Source of the DNA: Pseudomonas sp. NCCP-436
GTDB taxonomy: Bacteria; Pseudomonadota; Gammaproteobacteria; Pseudomonadales; Pseudomonadaceae
Assembly: GCF_019656335.1 (NCBI RefSeq)
Contig: NZ_BPLZ01000004.1
Span: 1-64,000, forward strand
Length of the DNA stretch: 64,000 nt
Direction: 5' to 3'
The position numbers and the translations under genes are program-made. Below the pieces are notes generated by a model. It was given only the letters and a program-made list of their open reading frames with translations, ran no database searches and was not told where the DNA came from. Positions 1-7,461 of the stretch are shown here, piece by piece. Every line of letters begins with the position of its first letter. Within the stretch, counting starts at the first letter, position 1.

Positions 1-218
1 TCCAGCACCACCCGAAACTTGTCCTGGCTCGACCACTGGTCGGCCTGCTGTCCATCTGCCGGCACCACTGCTCCCGCTGCTCTGGCCTGTTTGCGCCAAG
101 CATACAGGGTGGCATCAGTAATGCCTGTCGCTTCCACCAGCTCCGGCACCGTCCGGTTCAAGGGCGGCATCATCTGCCGCACCACCCACTCCCGATGCTC
201 TATCGAATAACGCGCCAC
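1..218 (-). CDS. IS3-family OrfA-like transposase, truncated by the window edge
   Basis: On the minus strand an open frame reads VARYSIEHREWVVRQMM, then a helix-turn-helix segment (TVPELVEATGITDATLYAWR), then a DQWSSQDKFRVV block. This resembles the N-terminal DNA-binding part of IS3-type OrfA transposases common in Pseudomonas. The frame runs off base 1, so the rest of the element lies outside the window. The start is uncertain: GTG at 218 and GTG at 239 are both in frame, and a TGA lies just upstream. I could not identify a terminal inverted repeat. Whether the element is intact cannot be judged from here. Confidence 0.6.
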   Translation of the reverse strand, partial: MARYSIEHREWVVRQMMPPLNRTVPELVEATGITDATLYAWRKQARAAGAVVPADGQQADQWSSQDKFRVVL

Positions 219-282
219 ACGGCTCTCACTTCCGCCCACCGACCAAGACTCATCGAATCAACTCACACGACAACTATCCTGA

Positions 283-307
283 CGCGGCGGGGTTAACCGC
301 GGTTTTT
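283..307 (+). terminator. weak hairpin followed by T-run
   Basis: CGCGG at 283-287 can pair with CCGCG at 297-301, and six T residues follow. It lies between the IS fragment and the MmcQ gene and reads in the plus direction. It may be the left-over terminator of a plus-strand gene displaced by the insertion. The stem is short. Confidence 0.3.
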
Positions 308-322
308 TCAGGGAGCTAAGTA

Positions 323-676
323 ATGACGGCAGCGGAGATCGCGAATTTCTGTCGGGCACTTCCGGGCGCCCAAGAGGATCTGAAGTGGGGCAGCAACCGG
401 GTATTTTCGGTTTATGAGAGCAAAATGTTCGCCATTCTGGATATTTCAGGTGAGCGGCTTGCCTTCAAGGTGAATCCGGAGCTTTTCCTCGGTTATGTGG
501 ATCGCCCGGGCATCCGTCCCGCTCCCTATCTGGCGCGTGCTCATTGGATCAGCATGAGCGTCCCACATCTACCACTGACTGAGCTGGAACTGCGCCACCT
601 GCTGATTGCCTCACACCAACAGGTGGTGCGGCGGCTGCCGAAAAGAATGCAGCCCGGGTTACTACTGAATCAGTGA
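323..676 (+). CDS. MmcQ/YjbR family protein
   Basis: This 117-residue protein matches the small MmcQ/YjbR family (CyaY-like fold). Family features visible are an N-terminal helix (AEIANFCRALPGAQEDLKWG), a strand with KMFAILDISG, AFKVNPE, and a C-terminal LLIASHQQVVRRLPK helix. The length is normal for the family. Members are often annotated as DNA-binding, but the cellular role is not settled. It stands alone and converges on uppP with only five bases between the stops. Confidence 0.85.
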   Translation: MTAAEIANFCRALPGAQEDLKWGSNRVFSVYESKMFAILDISGERLAFKVNPELFLGYVDRPGIRPAPYLARAHWISMSVPHLPLTELELRHLLIASHQQVVRRLPKRMQPGLLLNQ

Positions 677-681
677 GCACC

Positions 682-1512
682 TTATGAGCGGGCTGTGCTC
701 CAGTCGATCACATGAAGCTGCCAGGTGGCGAGAATCAGCATCCCGAATGCGATCCGGTACCAGGCGAATAACTGGTAGCTATGGCTGGCAATGAACTTCA
801 GCAAGGCCCGCACCGTTAGCATCGCGACGACGAAAGTCGTGCCAAAACCGATGGCAAACACCGGCAAGTCGCTCCATTGCAGGCTCTCGCGATACTTGAA
901 CAGCGAATAGGTCGTGGCACCAATCATGGTCGGCATTGCCAGAAAGAAAGAAAACTCGGTAGCCGCCTTGCGCGAAAGCCCCAAGGCTAAGCCGCCGATA
1001 ATGGTGGCACCGGAGCGGGATGTGCCGGGAATCATGGCCAAGCACTGCGCAAAGCCCACCTTGAGGGCCAGCACCCAGTTCATATCCTCGACCGACTCCA
1101 CCCGCACCGTATGCTGACGCTTCTCTGCCCAGATCATGATCACTCCGCCAAGGATCAGCGCGCTGGCCACTGTGATCGGGTTAAACAGCCAGTATTCGAT
1201 AAAGTCGGCAAACAGCAGGCCAATGATGGCTGCAGGAAGAAAAGCGATCAGCAGATTGACGCTAAAACGTCGGGCCGAGTGTTCTCTCGGCAGTCCCCGA
1301 ACCACGGAAAGGATTCGTTCGCGAAACTCCCAGATCACCGCCAAGATGGCGCCTAACTGGATGATGATCTTGAACGCCGTGGCCTTCTCTCCCTTAAACC
1401 CCAGCAGGTCTCCTGCCACGATCAGATGGCCGGTACTGGATACGGGAAGAAACTCCGTCAAGCCTTCGATTACGCCCAGAATCAGGGCCTGAAAGGCCAC
1501 CCAGATATCCAT
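682..1512 (-). CDS. uppP: undecaprenyl-diphosphatase UppP (BacA)
   Basis: This integral membrane phosphatase recycles undecaprenyl pyrophosphate to the monophosphate carrier used in peptidoglycan and O-antigen synthesis. The signature [15 protein letters not shown] starts at residue 16 and carries the conserved Glu and His. The second signature [10 protein letters not shown] is also present. It is about 276 residues and mostly hydrophobic, as expected. The frame is open for 25 codons further upstream, but the ATG at 1512 has a strong GGGGGAG ribosome site and begins exactly where the family begins. Increased dosage is known to give bacitracin resistance. Confidence 0.95.
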   Translation of the reverse strand: MDIWVAFQALILGVIEGLTEFLPVSSTGHLIVAGDLLGFKGEKATAFKIIIQLGAILAVIWEFRERILSVVRGLPREHSARRFSVNLLIAFLPAAIIGLLFADFIEYWLFNPITVASALILGGVIMIWAEKRQHTVRVESVEDMNWVLALKVGFAQCLAMIPGTSRSGATIIGGLALGLSRKAATEFSFFLAMPTMIGATTYSLFKYRESLQWSDLPVFAIGFGTTFVVAMLTVRALLKFIASHSYQLFAWYRIAFGMLILATWQLHVIDWSTARS

Positions 1513-1885
1513 CAACTCCCCCGACAACGACACGGAACCGTGCAAAAAATGAAATGCTGCCCCGGCCTTGGGACAAGCTGGCGCCATAGAGGTTCCTTAT
1601 GATGGCTCGACCGCTTCGCCTCAGGCATCGCCTCCGCTCTCAGAGGGGAAAGCAGATATCAAGAGGGAGAGATGCAGACACCGAAGTGGCGTTTGCGCCA
1701 AGCTCCGATACCCTGTCTGCTGGAAAACCGGCACCGCCAGAGTGCCAAGCCCTAGAGATGCTATCAGACATCTGGGGGGAATAATCCAGCTTTCGCTGCA
1801 TTACCGCATGCAGAAGCTGCCAGTGCTGTTCAACGTCCGGCAGACCGGTACAATCGGCTGCTTTTTTCCATCGCGAGGATAGCGG
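1513..1885. other. intergenic region between uppP and pnuC
   Basis: This 373-base divergent spacer holds no gene I would defend. A 61-codon plus-strand frame at 1599-1784 has an AGAGG six bases before its ATG, but its product looks like nothing known. A short imperfect hairpin (AGATG at 1756-1760, CATCT at 1769-1773) lies about 115 bases before pnuC. I found no recognisable TPP or NAD riboswitch consensus. Confidence 0.5.
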
Positions 1886-2455
1886 ATGTCCTGGGTTGAA
1901 TTCATTGCGGCCGGACTCGGTGTCCTGGCTGTATGGCTTACTGTGCGCCAAAACGTCTTGTGCTGGCCGGTTGGGTTGGTCATGGTGCTGCTCTATGCCT
2001 GGCTGTTCTACGACTGGCGCCTGTACTCCAACCTGATACTGCAACTGCTGTTCGCCCTGCTGCAACTCTATGGTTGGTGGCAGTGGACACGCGGTGGCGA
2101 GCACCATGACGGACGTCAGGTCAGCCTGCTGGGCTGGCAAGGCATGTTCGGCGGTCTGCTCGCTGGCACACTGGGTGCAGTATTTCTCGGTTACCTGATG
2201 CAGGCCCACACCGACGCCAGCGCTCCTTGGCTGGACGCTGCACTCACCGCCTTCAGCCTGGTTGCCCAGCTTTGGATGGCACAAAAGCGCCTGCAATGCT
2301 GGACACTGTGGATCGTAGTGGATCTGTGTTACGTCGCCTTCTTCCTGCACAGTGCCCTGTACCTCACCGCGGCTCTGTATGCCGTCTTTACACTACTGGC
2401 CATTAGCGGCTGGCTCAGCTGGCGTCGGCAGCAACAGCTGCGAGGTGGCTTGTGA
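1886..2455 (+). CDS. pnuC: PnuC-family nicotinamide riboside transporter
   Basis: This 189-residue, very hydrophobic protein has the PnuC pattern: several Trp-rich transmembrane segments with LCWPVGLVMVLLYAWLFYDWRLYSN and LQLYGWWQW. PnuC proteins let nicotinamide riboside diffuse in, and cytoplasmic phosphorylation traps it. The start has a GAGG site seven bases upstream. The stop overlaps the next start by four bases (GTGA). That next gene is a NadR-type kinase, so uptake and trapping are translationally coupled. Some PnuC relatives carry thiamine (PnuT), but the kinase partner favours nicotinamide riboside. Confidence 0.9.
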   Translation: MSWVEFIAAGLGVLAVWLTVRQNVLCWPVGLVMVLLYAWLFYDWRLYSNLILQLLFALLQLYGWWQWTRGGEHHDGRQVSLLGWQGMFGGLLAGTLGAVFLGYLMQAHTDASAPWLDAALTAFSLVAQLWMAQKRLQCWTLWIVVDLCYVAFFLHSALYLTAALYAVFTLLAISGWLSWRRQQQLRGGL

Positions 2456-2979
2456 AAGTACTGGTATTGACCGGTCCAGAGTCCACGGGCAAGAGCTGGT
2501 TGGCTGAGGAAATCCGCGCTTGTTTCGGTGGCTGCGTAGTTGGCGAGTACGTGCGCCATTTCATCGACAGTGAGCAACGTGATACCTGCCACGCCGATAT
2601 CCCGACCATCGCCCGGGGCCAGCTTGCCTGGGAGGATGCAGCACGTGCACAGCGCCCTCACCTGCTGATTCTCGATACCCATCTCCTGAGCAATATACTC
2701 TGGAGCCGCTATCTGTTTGGTGACTGCCCGGACTGGCTGGAACAGGAACTGTTGTCCCGGCACTACGACCTGCATCTGCTGCTTGACCCGCGTGGCGTGC
2801 CTTGGGTAGCTGACGGCCAGCGCTGCCAACCTCAGCTGGCCGAACGATTGGCTTTCCACAGCGATTGCAGAGATTGGCTGCAGGCGAATGAACAACCATT
2901 ACGGGAACTGGGCGGCGACTGGCTGCTGCGACGTCAGACAGCTCTGCACGAGGTACAACGACTGCTGCACAGCGAATAA
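2452..2979 (+). CDS. NadR-type P-loop kinase (ribosylnicotinamide kinase-like)
   Basis: This 175-residue protein matches the C-terminal kinase domain of NadR, without the adenylyltransferase or helix-turn-helix domains. A P-loop GPESTGKS lies at residues 8-15. Also visible are the VVGEYVRHF substrate-side segment, ILDTHLLSN and the DGQR lid-like motif. The family phosphorylates nicotinamide riboside to NMN. The start is GTG at 2452, inside the pnuC stop (GTGA overlap), so the two genes form one operon. Substrate specificity is inferred from the neighbour. Confidence 0.85.
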   Translation: MKVLVLTGPESTGKSWLAEEIRACFGGCVVGEYVRHFIDSEQRDTCHADIPTIARGQLAWEDAARAQRPHLLILDTHLLSNILWSRYLFGDCPDWLEQELLSRHYDLHLLLDPRGVPWVADGQRCQPQLAERLAFHSDCRDWLQANEQPLRELGGDWLLRRQTALHEVQRLLHSE

Positions 2980-3077
2980 CTCGTCCTTTTCTTTGGCTGA
3001 AGCGATGGCAACTTGCCAATAACTGAAGGTATTGGCATAACAGGCCGGTTAATAAGAACGCTACAAGGAAGTCTCCG

Positions 3078-4955
3078 ATGCTTCGCCTACTGAGTCGTCT
3101 TGTCAAACTCGCCGTGTTATTGCTGATAGCTGTCCTGGCGGCGGTACTGTATTACATTGCCAACCCCAACCTGCCGGCATACGAACAGCCGTCGCAATTG
3201 CATTATCTGCAGCAGTGGAGCGACGAGCAGCGCCAGACCTACTACTACACCCCCCAGGGCACGACGGTAAAAGGCCTGCGCTACGACTGGTTTGTTGCTC
3301 TGGAAATGCCCTTTGGCACCGAGAAATTTGCTCGTCCGGATTACCTGGCGCGCTTTGGCTTCCTCAGCGATCCGCAGCAGCAGCCAACCGAACTCAACCC
3401 TGGCAACCTGCCTGTGGGTTTTGCCCGCCATCTGGATGACGAGAGCGGCGAACACTTCCTTGATATCAGTTGTGCCGCCTGTCATACCGGTGAGCTGCGC
3501 TACAAGGGCCAGGCCGTTCGGATCGACGGCGGTGCCGCGCTGCATTCGCTGGCCTCCACGGTACCTACCTTGCGAGGTGGCGGTTTTGGCCAGGCACTGG
3601 GCATGAGCATGGCCTTTACTTACTACAATCCCTCGAAATTCAACCGCTTCGCTCGCGAAGTGCTGGGTGAAAACTACTCCGAGGACAAGGATCGTCTGCG
3701 CAGCGACTTTAAGGCAGTACTCGACCGCCTGCTGGCCACCGCGTTTAACGACTGGCACCGTGGCCTTTACCCGACCGAAGAAGGGTTCGGCCGTACCGAC
3801 GCCTTCGGACGTATTGCCAACAGCGTGTTTGGCGATGCCATTGACCCGGCCAACTACCGAGTGGCCAACGCCCCGGTGAGCTATCCGCACCTGTGGGACA
3901 TCTGGAAGTTCGATTGGGTGCAGTGGAACGGCTCGGCCATGCAGCCGATGGCGCGCAATATTGGTGAGGCACTGGGCGTCGGTGCCAGTCTGCATCTGTT
4001 CGACGAGCAGGGTAACGCCGTTGCCGAGTCAGATCGCTACGCATCCAGCGTGCGCCTGCACGATCTCTACACCTTGGAAGAAACGCTCAAGTCTTTGCAG
4101 CCACCGAAATGGCCGGAAGAAATCTTCGGTCCAGTGGACCTTGCCCTGGCTAGTCAGGGCAAGGCGCTCTATCTCGAGAACTGCGCCTACTGCCACGCCC
4201 CGAACCCGCAACCGGAAGAGCGACGACTGGCGCCTAGCCGCGATCCAGAATGGAAGATGCGTGTTGTACCGACAACCATTGTCGGCACCGACCCCACTAC
4301 CGCCAACAACATTGCCGATCACCGCTTCGATATCAGCCGCCTGGGCTGGACACAAGCCGAGCTGAACCGACTGGATGTCAAACTGTTTGGCACTGACCCG
4401 GAAAGCATAGATCTCACTAGTATCTCCAGCGCCAAGGGCCTGGCCTATATCACCGCTTACGTGGAAAACCGCGCCTATCAGGATGCCGGTATCGGCACCG
4501 AACAGCGCCACGCCATGGATGGTTACGGGCTGTCCATCGGCGTACAGGAAAAACGCGGTTATAAGGCCCGCCCTCTGGATGGCGTCTGGGCCACGCCGCC
4601 ATTCCTGCACAACGGTTCCGTCTCCAATCTGTTCGAGTTGTTGTCGCCTATCTATGAGCGGCAAAGCGAATTCTGGGTAGGTAGTTTCGAGTTCGACCCG
4701 GTGCGTGTTGGCTATCGCACCGAGTCGTTCCCCGGCGGCTTTCGTTTCGATACCCGAGTCACCGGCAACTCCAATCGTGGTCACGAGTTCCGTGACGGTT
4801 GCCGCCAGGACGGCGTAATCGGCCGGGGACTTTCTCCGCGAGAGCGGATGGCACTGATCGAATATCTCAAGGTGCTCGGCAACCCGGAGATGGAGGGACG
4901 TCTCAGCGAAGTGCCGGTTAAACCCTGGACGCCCGGCCCGAGTTGTGAAGGCTGA
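3078..4955 (+). CDS. membrane-anchored dihaem cytochrome c, RoxA/MauG-like peroxidase superfamily
   Basis: This 625-residue protein has an N-terminal membrane anchor (residues about 8-27) and two c-type haem sites, CAACH at 132-136 and CAYCH at 369-373. Between them lies a Trp-rich stretch (PHLWDIWKFDWVQWNG, about 270-285) followed by QPMARNIGEALG. As far as I recall, this layout resembles RoxA, the secreted rubber oxygenase of Xanthomonas, rather than short classical cytochrome c peroxidases. A role as an extracytoplasmic dihaem oxidase or oxygenase is inferred, and the substrate is unknown. A catalase-fold gene starts 29 bases downstream, which suggests linked oxidant chemistry. Generic databases may call it dihaem cytochrome c peroxidase. 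Confidence 0.8.
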   Translation: MLRLLSRLVKLAVLLLIAVLAAVLYYIANPNLPAYEQPSQLHYLQQWSDEQRQTYYYTPQGTTVKGLRYDWFVALEMPFGTEKFARPDYLARFGFLSDPQQQPTELNPGNLPVGFARHLDDESGEHFLDISCAACHTGELRYKGQAVRIDGGAALHSLASTVPTLRGGGFGQALGMSMAFTYYNPSKFNRFAREVLGENYSEDKDRLRSDFKAVLDRLLATAFNDWHRGLYPTEEGFGRTDAFGRIANSVFGDAIDPANYRVANAPVSYPHLWDIWKFDWVQWNGSAMQPMARNIGEALGVGASLHLFDEQGNAVAESDRYASSVRLHDLYTLEETLKSLQPPKWPEEIFGPVDLALASQGKALYLENCAYCHAPNPQPEERRLAPSRDPEWKMRVVPTTIVGTDPTTANNIADHRFDISRLGWTQAELNRLDVKLFGTDPESIDLTSISSAKGLAYITAYVENRAYQDAGIGTEQRHAMDGYGLSIGVQEKRGYKARPLDGVWATPPFLHNGSVSNLFELLSPIYERQSEFWVGSFEFDPVRVGYRTESFPGGFRFDTRVTGNSNRGHEFRDGCRQDGVIGRGLSPRERMALIEYLKVLGNPEMEGRLSEVPVKPWTPGPSCEG

Positions 4956-4984
4956 ATGAATCCTCTAGAGCAAGGAATCCGACA

Positions 4985-6178
4985 ATGTTGAAACGCTTCT
5001 GGCTCTGGCTTGGCCGGCTGCTTGGCAAGACCCTGCTGATTCTGTTGTTTGCCGCTCTGGCCGGTTGGGGACTGGGCGAAGCCTATTACGCCTGGAAATT
5101 CTCCGGCCCGGTGGCCAGCGATGAGGAAATTCCGCCTGACGAAGCCCTGTTAACCCGCCTGATCATCGACGATGCTATCCGCATCGTCGAACAACATCGC
5201 GACAATACCCGGGTCTTGCGTGATGCCCATGCCAAGGCTCACGGCTGTGTCCGGGCCGAGGTACAAGTGATCGAAAACCTCGATCCGGCACTGCGGCATG
5301 GCGTTTTCAGCGAACCTGGACACACTTGGCAAGCCTGGATGCGGCTGTCGAATGGCAATGCCTACCCACAGTTCGATCGGGTACGCGATGCCCGCGGCAT
5401 GGCCCTAAAACTACTGGACGTGCCTGGTGAGAAACTGATGAAAAGCTCGGCTCATGCCCGCGAGCAGGACTTTGTAATGTTCAACCATCCGGTGTTCTTT
5501 GTCCGGGATGTAGCCGAGTACCGCAGCAATTTCGCCGCCCAGGCCGAAGGGAAGAAGGCATTGGCCTTCTTCCCGAGCTGGGATCCGCGCAGCTGGGAAT
5601 TCCGTCATCTGCTGATCGCACTCAAGACCCTGGCACCGGCGCCAGAGAGCCCAGTGGCGACGACTTACAACTCCATTGCTCCGTTCAAACTCGGCCCGCT
5701 CAACATCAAATACCGCGTCGTGCCGGCACCGCAGAACTGTCCGCCCTACGAGCTACCGGAACAGAACACCGATCTGCCTAACTTCCTGCGCAATGCGCTC
5801 TATCAGCAGCTTTCTCTGGATCGCAGTGCGGCCTGCTTTGAACTTCAGGTGCAGCGGCAGAATCCCGAGCACTACATGCCTATCGAGGACACCAGTGTGG
5901 AATGGAGCGAGGCGGTTTCCCCATTCGAGACGGCCGCTCGTATCCATGTGCCGGCACAGGATTTCGATACCCGTGAGCAGAACCTCTTCTGCGACAACCT
6001 ATCCTTCAATCCTTGGCATGCGCTGCCCGAGCATCGCCCGATTGGCGGCATCAACCGCCTGCGCAAATCGGTGTACGAAGCCGTCAGTGCCTATCGACAA
6101 CAGCGCAATGCCGCTGACCAGGTAGCAACACCCAGGGAGCCTGAGCGGCTACCAATGACGGAGCAGCCAGCTCACTGA
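4985..6178 (+). CDS. membrane-anchored catalase-family haem protein
   Basis: This 397-residue protein begins with a transmembrane anchor (about residues 12-32) and continues as a reduced catalase fold. AKAHGCVRAEVQV carries the likely distal His, and RLSNGNAYPQFDRVRDARGMALKL and DFVMFNHPVFFVRD are typical of the catalase-related family. The C-terminus has NPWHALPEHRPIGGINRLRKSVY, the hallmark of this subfamily. It lacks the long N- and C-terminal extensions of true catalases. Together with the dihaem cytochrome upstream it probably acts in the periplasm. Catalase, peroxidase or lipid-peroxide activity cannot be told apart from sequence. Confidence 0.82.
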   Translation: MLKRFWLWLGRLLGKTLLILLFAALAGWGLGEAYYAWKFSGPVASDEEIPPDEALLTRLIIDDAIRIVEQHRDNTRVLRDAHAKAHGCVRAEVQVIENLDPALRHGVFSEPGHTWQAWMRLSNGNAYPQFDRVRDARGMALKLLDVPGEKLMKSSAHAREQDFVMFNHPVFFVRDVAEYRSNFAAQAEGKKALAFFPSWDPRSWEFRHLLIALKTLAPAPESPVATTYNSIAPFKLGPLNIKYRVVPAPQNCPPYELPEQNTDLPNFLRNALYQQLSLDRSAACFELQVQRQNPEHYMPIEDTSVEWSEAVSPFETAARIHVPAQDFDTREQNLFCDNLSFNPWHALPEHRPIGGINRLRKSVYEAVSAYRQQRNAADQVATPREPERLPMTEQPAH

Positions 6179-6297
6179 CTGGGATGATTGCGTGCGCCAC
6201 TTGCGTACTTTTTCACTAACTTGACAGGACAGTTAAATATTTTCCAAGGATGTGTGACTTTTACGGTGTCTGCGGTCATCAACAGTAGTGAAAGGCC

Positions 6298-6316
6298 AGC
6301 CAATGAACGATTGGCT
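6298..6316. promoter_or_regulatory. perfect palindrome upstream of the small gene at 6355
   Basis: AGCCAAT at 6298-6304 and ATTGGCT at 6310-6316 form a perfect seven-base inverted repeat around GAACG. It lies 39 bases before the next start codon. It could be a protein binding site or an RNA hairpin. No regulator is assigned. Confidence 0.35.
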
Positions 6317-6354
6317 GCATTCATTACTGGGATCATTACGGAGAAACCGGATCC

Positions 6355-6624
6355 ATGAACACTCCTCTGCGCGCCAACGATGCTTTGCTGATTGCTGATC
6401 GTGCATTTCGTCCCTTCCAGTGCGTAGCCTGGTCTCCTCAGGATGGTAGTGGCATGATCAGCATCAGCGTGATCGACCGTACCAGCACCCGCCTGCTCGG
6501 GCGTACCCAGCTGTCCTGCGAGACATACACCGATCCGGCCCAGTTGGCCGTTGTCCTGACTCGCTCCCGCGAGGAACTGCGCAACAAGGGCTTCGACCTG
6601 GCACCCTGGAGTATGCCGGAGTAA
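6355..6624 (+). CDS. conserved hypothetical protein
   Basis: This 89-residue soluble protein has no domain I recognise. It has a plausible beta-rich middle (FQCVAWSPQ, MISISVIDRTSTRLLGRTQL) and a C-terminal helix with TRSREELRNKGFDLAPW. The start has GGAG about 11 bases upstream, which is longer than usual. A strong hairpin follows the stop. Codon use resembles the neighbours, so I take it as a real Pseudomonas-type gene of unknown function. Confidence 0.65.
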   Translation: MNTPLRANDALLIADRAFRPFQCVAWSPQDGSGMISISVIDRTSTRLLGRTQLSCETYTDPAQLAVVLTRSREELRNKGFDLAPWSMPE

Positions 6625-6637
6625 GTCTTTCAATCAG

Positions 6638-6655
6638 GGGCGCCAGATGGCGCCC
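6638..6655 (+). terminator. hairpin after the 89-residue hypothetical gene
   Basis: GGGCGCCA at 6638-6645 pairs perfectly with TGGCGCCC at 6648-6655 with a minimal loop. It lies 13 bases past the stop. Only a short T-run follows, so termination strength is uncertain. Confidence 0.55.
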
Positions 6656-6697
6656 TTAGATAACCGGGCTTCCGCCCTTGCTTGACTACTGCCCCTG

Positions 6698-6726
6698 AAA
6701 AGAAAAAGGGGCGAACATGTCGCCCC
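6698..6726 (-). terminator. intrinsic terminator of nfuA
   Basis: Read on the minus strand, GGGGCGA pairs with TCGCCCC around a five-base loop (6726 to 6708) and is followed by TTTTTCTTTT. It lies 20 bases past the nfuA stop. This is a canonical rho-independent terminator. Confidence 0.85.
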
Positions 6727-6746
6727 CTCCCTTCCGACCTTTGCGC

Positions 6747-7331
6747 TTAGTAATAGGCGTTTTCGCGGTTACTGTGATCCGTGATATCGCGCACGCCCTT
6801 GAGTTCGGGGATACGTTCTAGCAGCGTCTTCTCAATGCCTTCCTTGAGAGTATAGTCGGCCTGTCCGCAGCCCTGACAGCCACCACCAAAGCGCAGTACC
6901 GCAATCCCCTCCTCGACTACATCAACCAGACTAACCTGACCGCCATGACTGGCTAGGCCGGGGTTGATCTCGGTTTGCAGGTAGTAGTTGATGCGCTCAT
7001 TCAACGGGCTGTCTTCGTTGATCATCGGTACCTTGGCATTCGGCGCCTTGATGGTCAGCTGCCCGCCCATCCGATCAGTAGCGTAGTCGACCACGGCATC
7101 CTCGAGGAAGGGTTCACTGACGCCATCGATCCAGGCCGTAAAGCTGGCCAGGCCGAGCGCTGTGTCCTCCGGCTTCTGCTCACCCGGTTTGCAGTAGGCA
7201 ATACAGGTTTCGGCGTAGGGCGTGCCCGGCTGGGTGATGAAGATGCGGATGCCGATACCGGGCGTGTCCTGCTTACGCAGCAGGTCGGCCAGGTAGTCTT
7301 CGGCGGCTTGAGTAATGGTGATGGCGCTCAT
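6747..7331 (-). CDS. nfuA: Fe-S biogenesis protein NfuA
   Basis: This 194-residue protein has the NfuA architecture: a degenerate A-type (IscA-like) N-terminal domain followed by a C-terminal NifU-like domain. The cluster ligands Cys152 and Cys155 sit in [16 protein letters not shown]. NfuA carries 4Fe-4S clusters to apo-proteins under oxidative stress or iron limitation. The open frame extends 20 codons further, but the ATG at 7331 gives the family N-terminus [11 protein letters not shown] and has an AGGAG site. It is a stand-alone gene with its own terminator. Confidence 0.95.
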   Translation of the reverse strand: MSAITITQAAEDYLADLLRKQDTPGIGIRIFITQPGTPYAETCIAYCKPGEQKPEDTALGLASFTAWIDGVSEPFLEDAVVDYATDRMGGQLTIKAPNAKVPMINEDSPLNERINYYLQTEINPGLASHGGQVSLVDVVEEGIAVLRFGGGCQGCGQADYTLKEGIEKTLLERIPELKGVRDITDHSNRENAYY

Positions 7332-7461
7332 GACAACTCCTCGCGAACATGCAGGAAGTGTACGCCAGGGCGCGCCTCGATTAAAGCCCAAGTAAATTGG
7401 TAGGAATTGATCCTTTTCAGCGATCCGGCTCTGCAGTGCTCGGATCGTTCAGGATAGCGAC

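Noticed and set aside
1599..1784. 61-codon plus-strand frame between uppP and pnuC with an AGAGG six bases before ATG
   Set aside because: The product has no recognisable domain, looks compositionally like non-coding sequence and is not in an operon position. Kept only as a remark in the spacer entry.
1588..1885. Possible TPP or NAD riboswitch before pnuC
   Set aside because: I looked for the TPP CUGAGA/ACCUGA-type core and found none. Other classes could not be tested without covariance models.
6221..6250. TTGACA at 6221 as a promoter for the gene at 6355
   Set aside because: No acceptable -10 element is present at 16-18 bases spacing.
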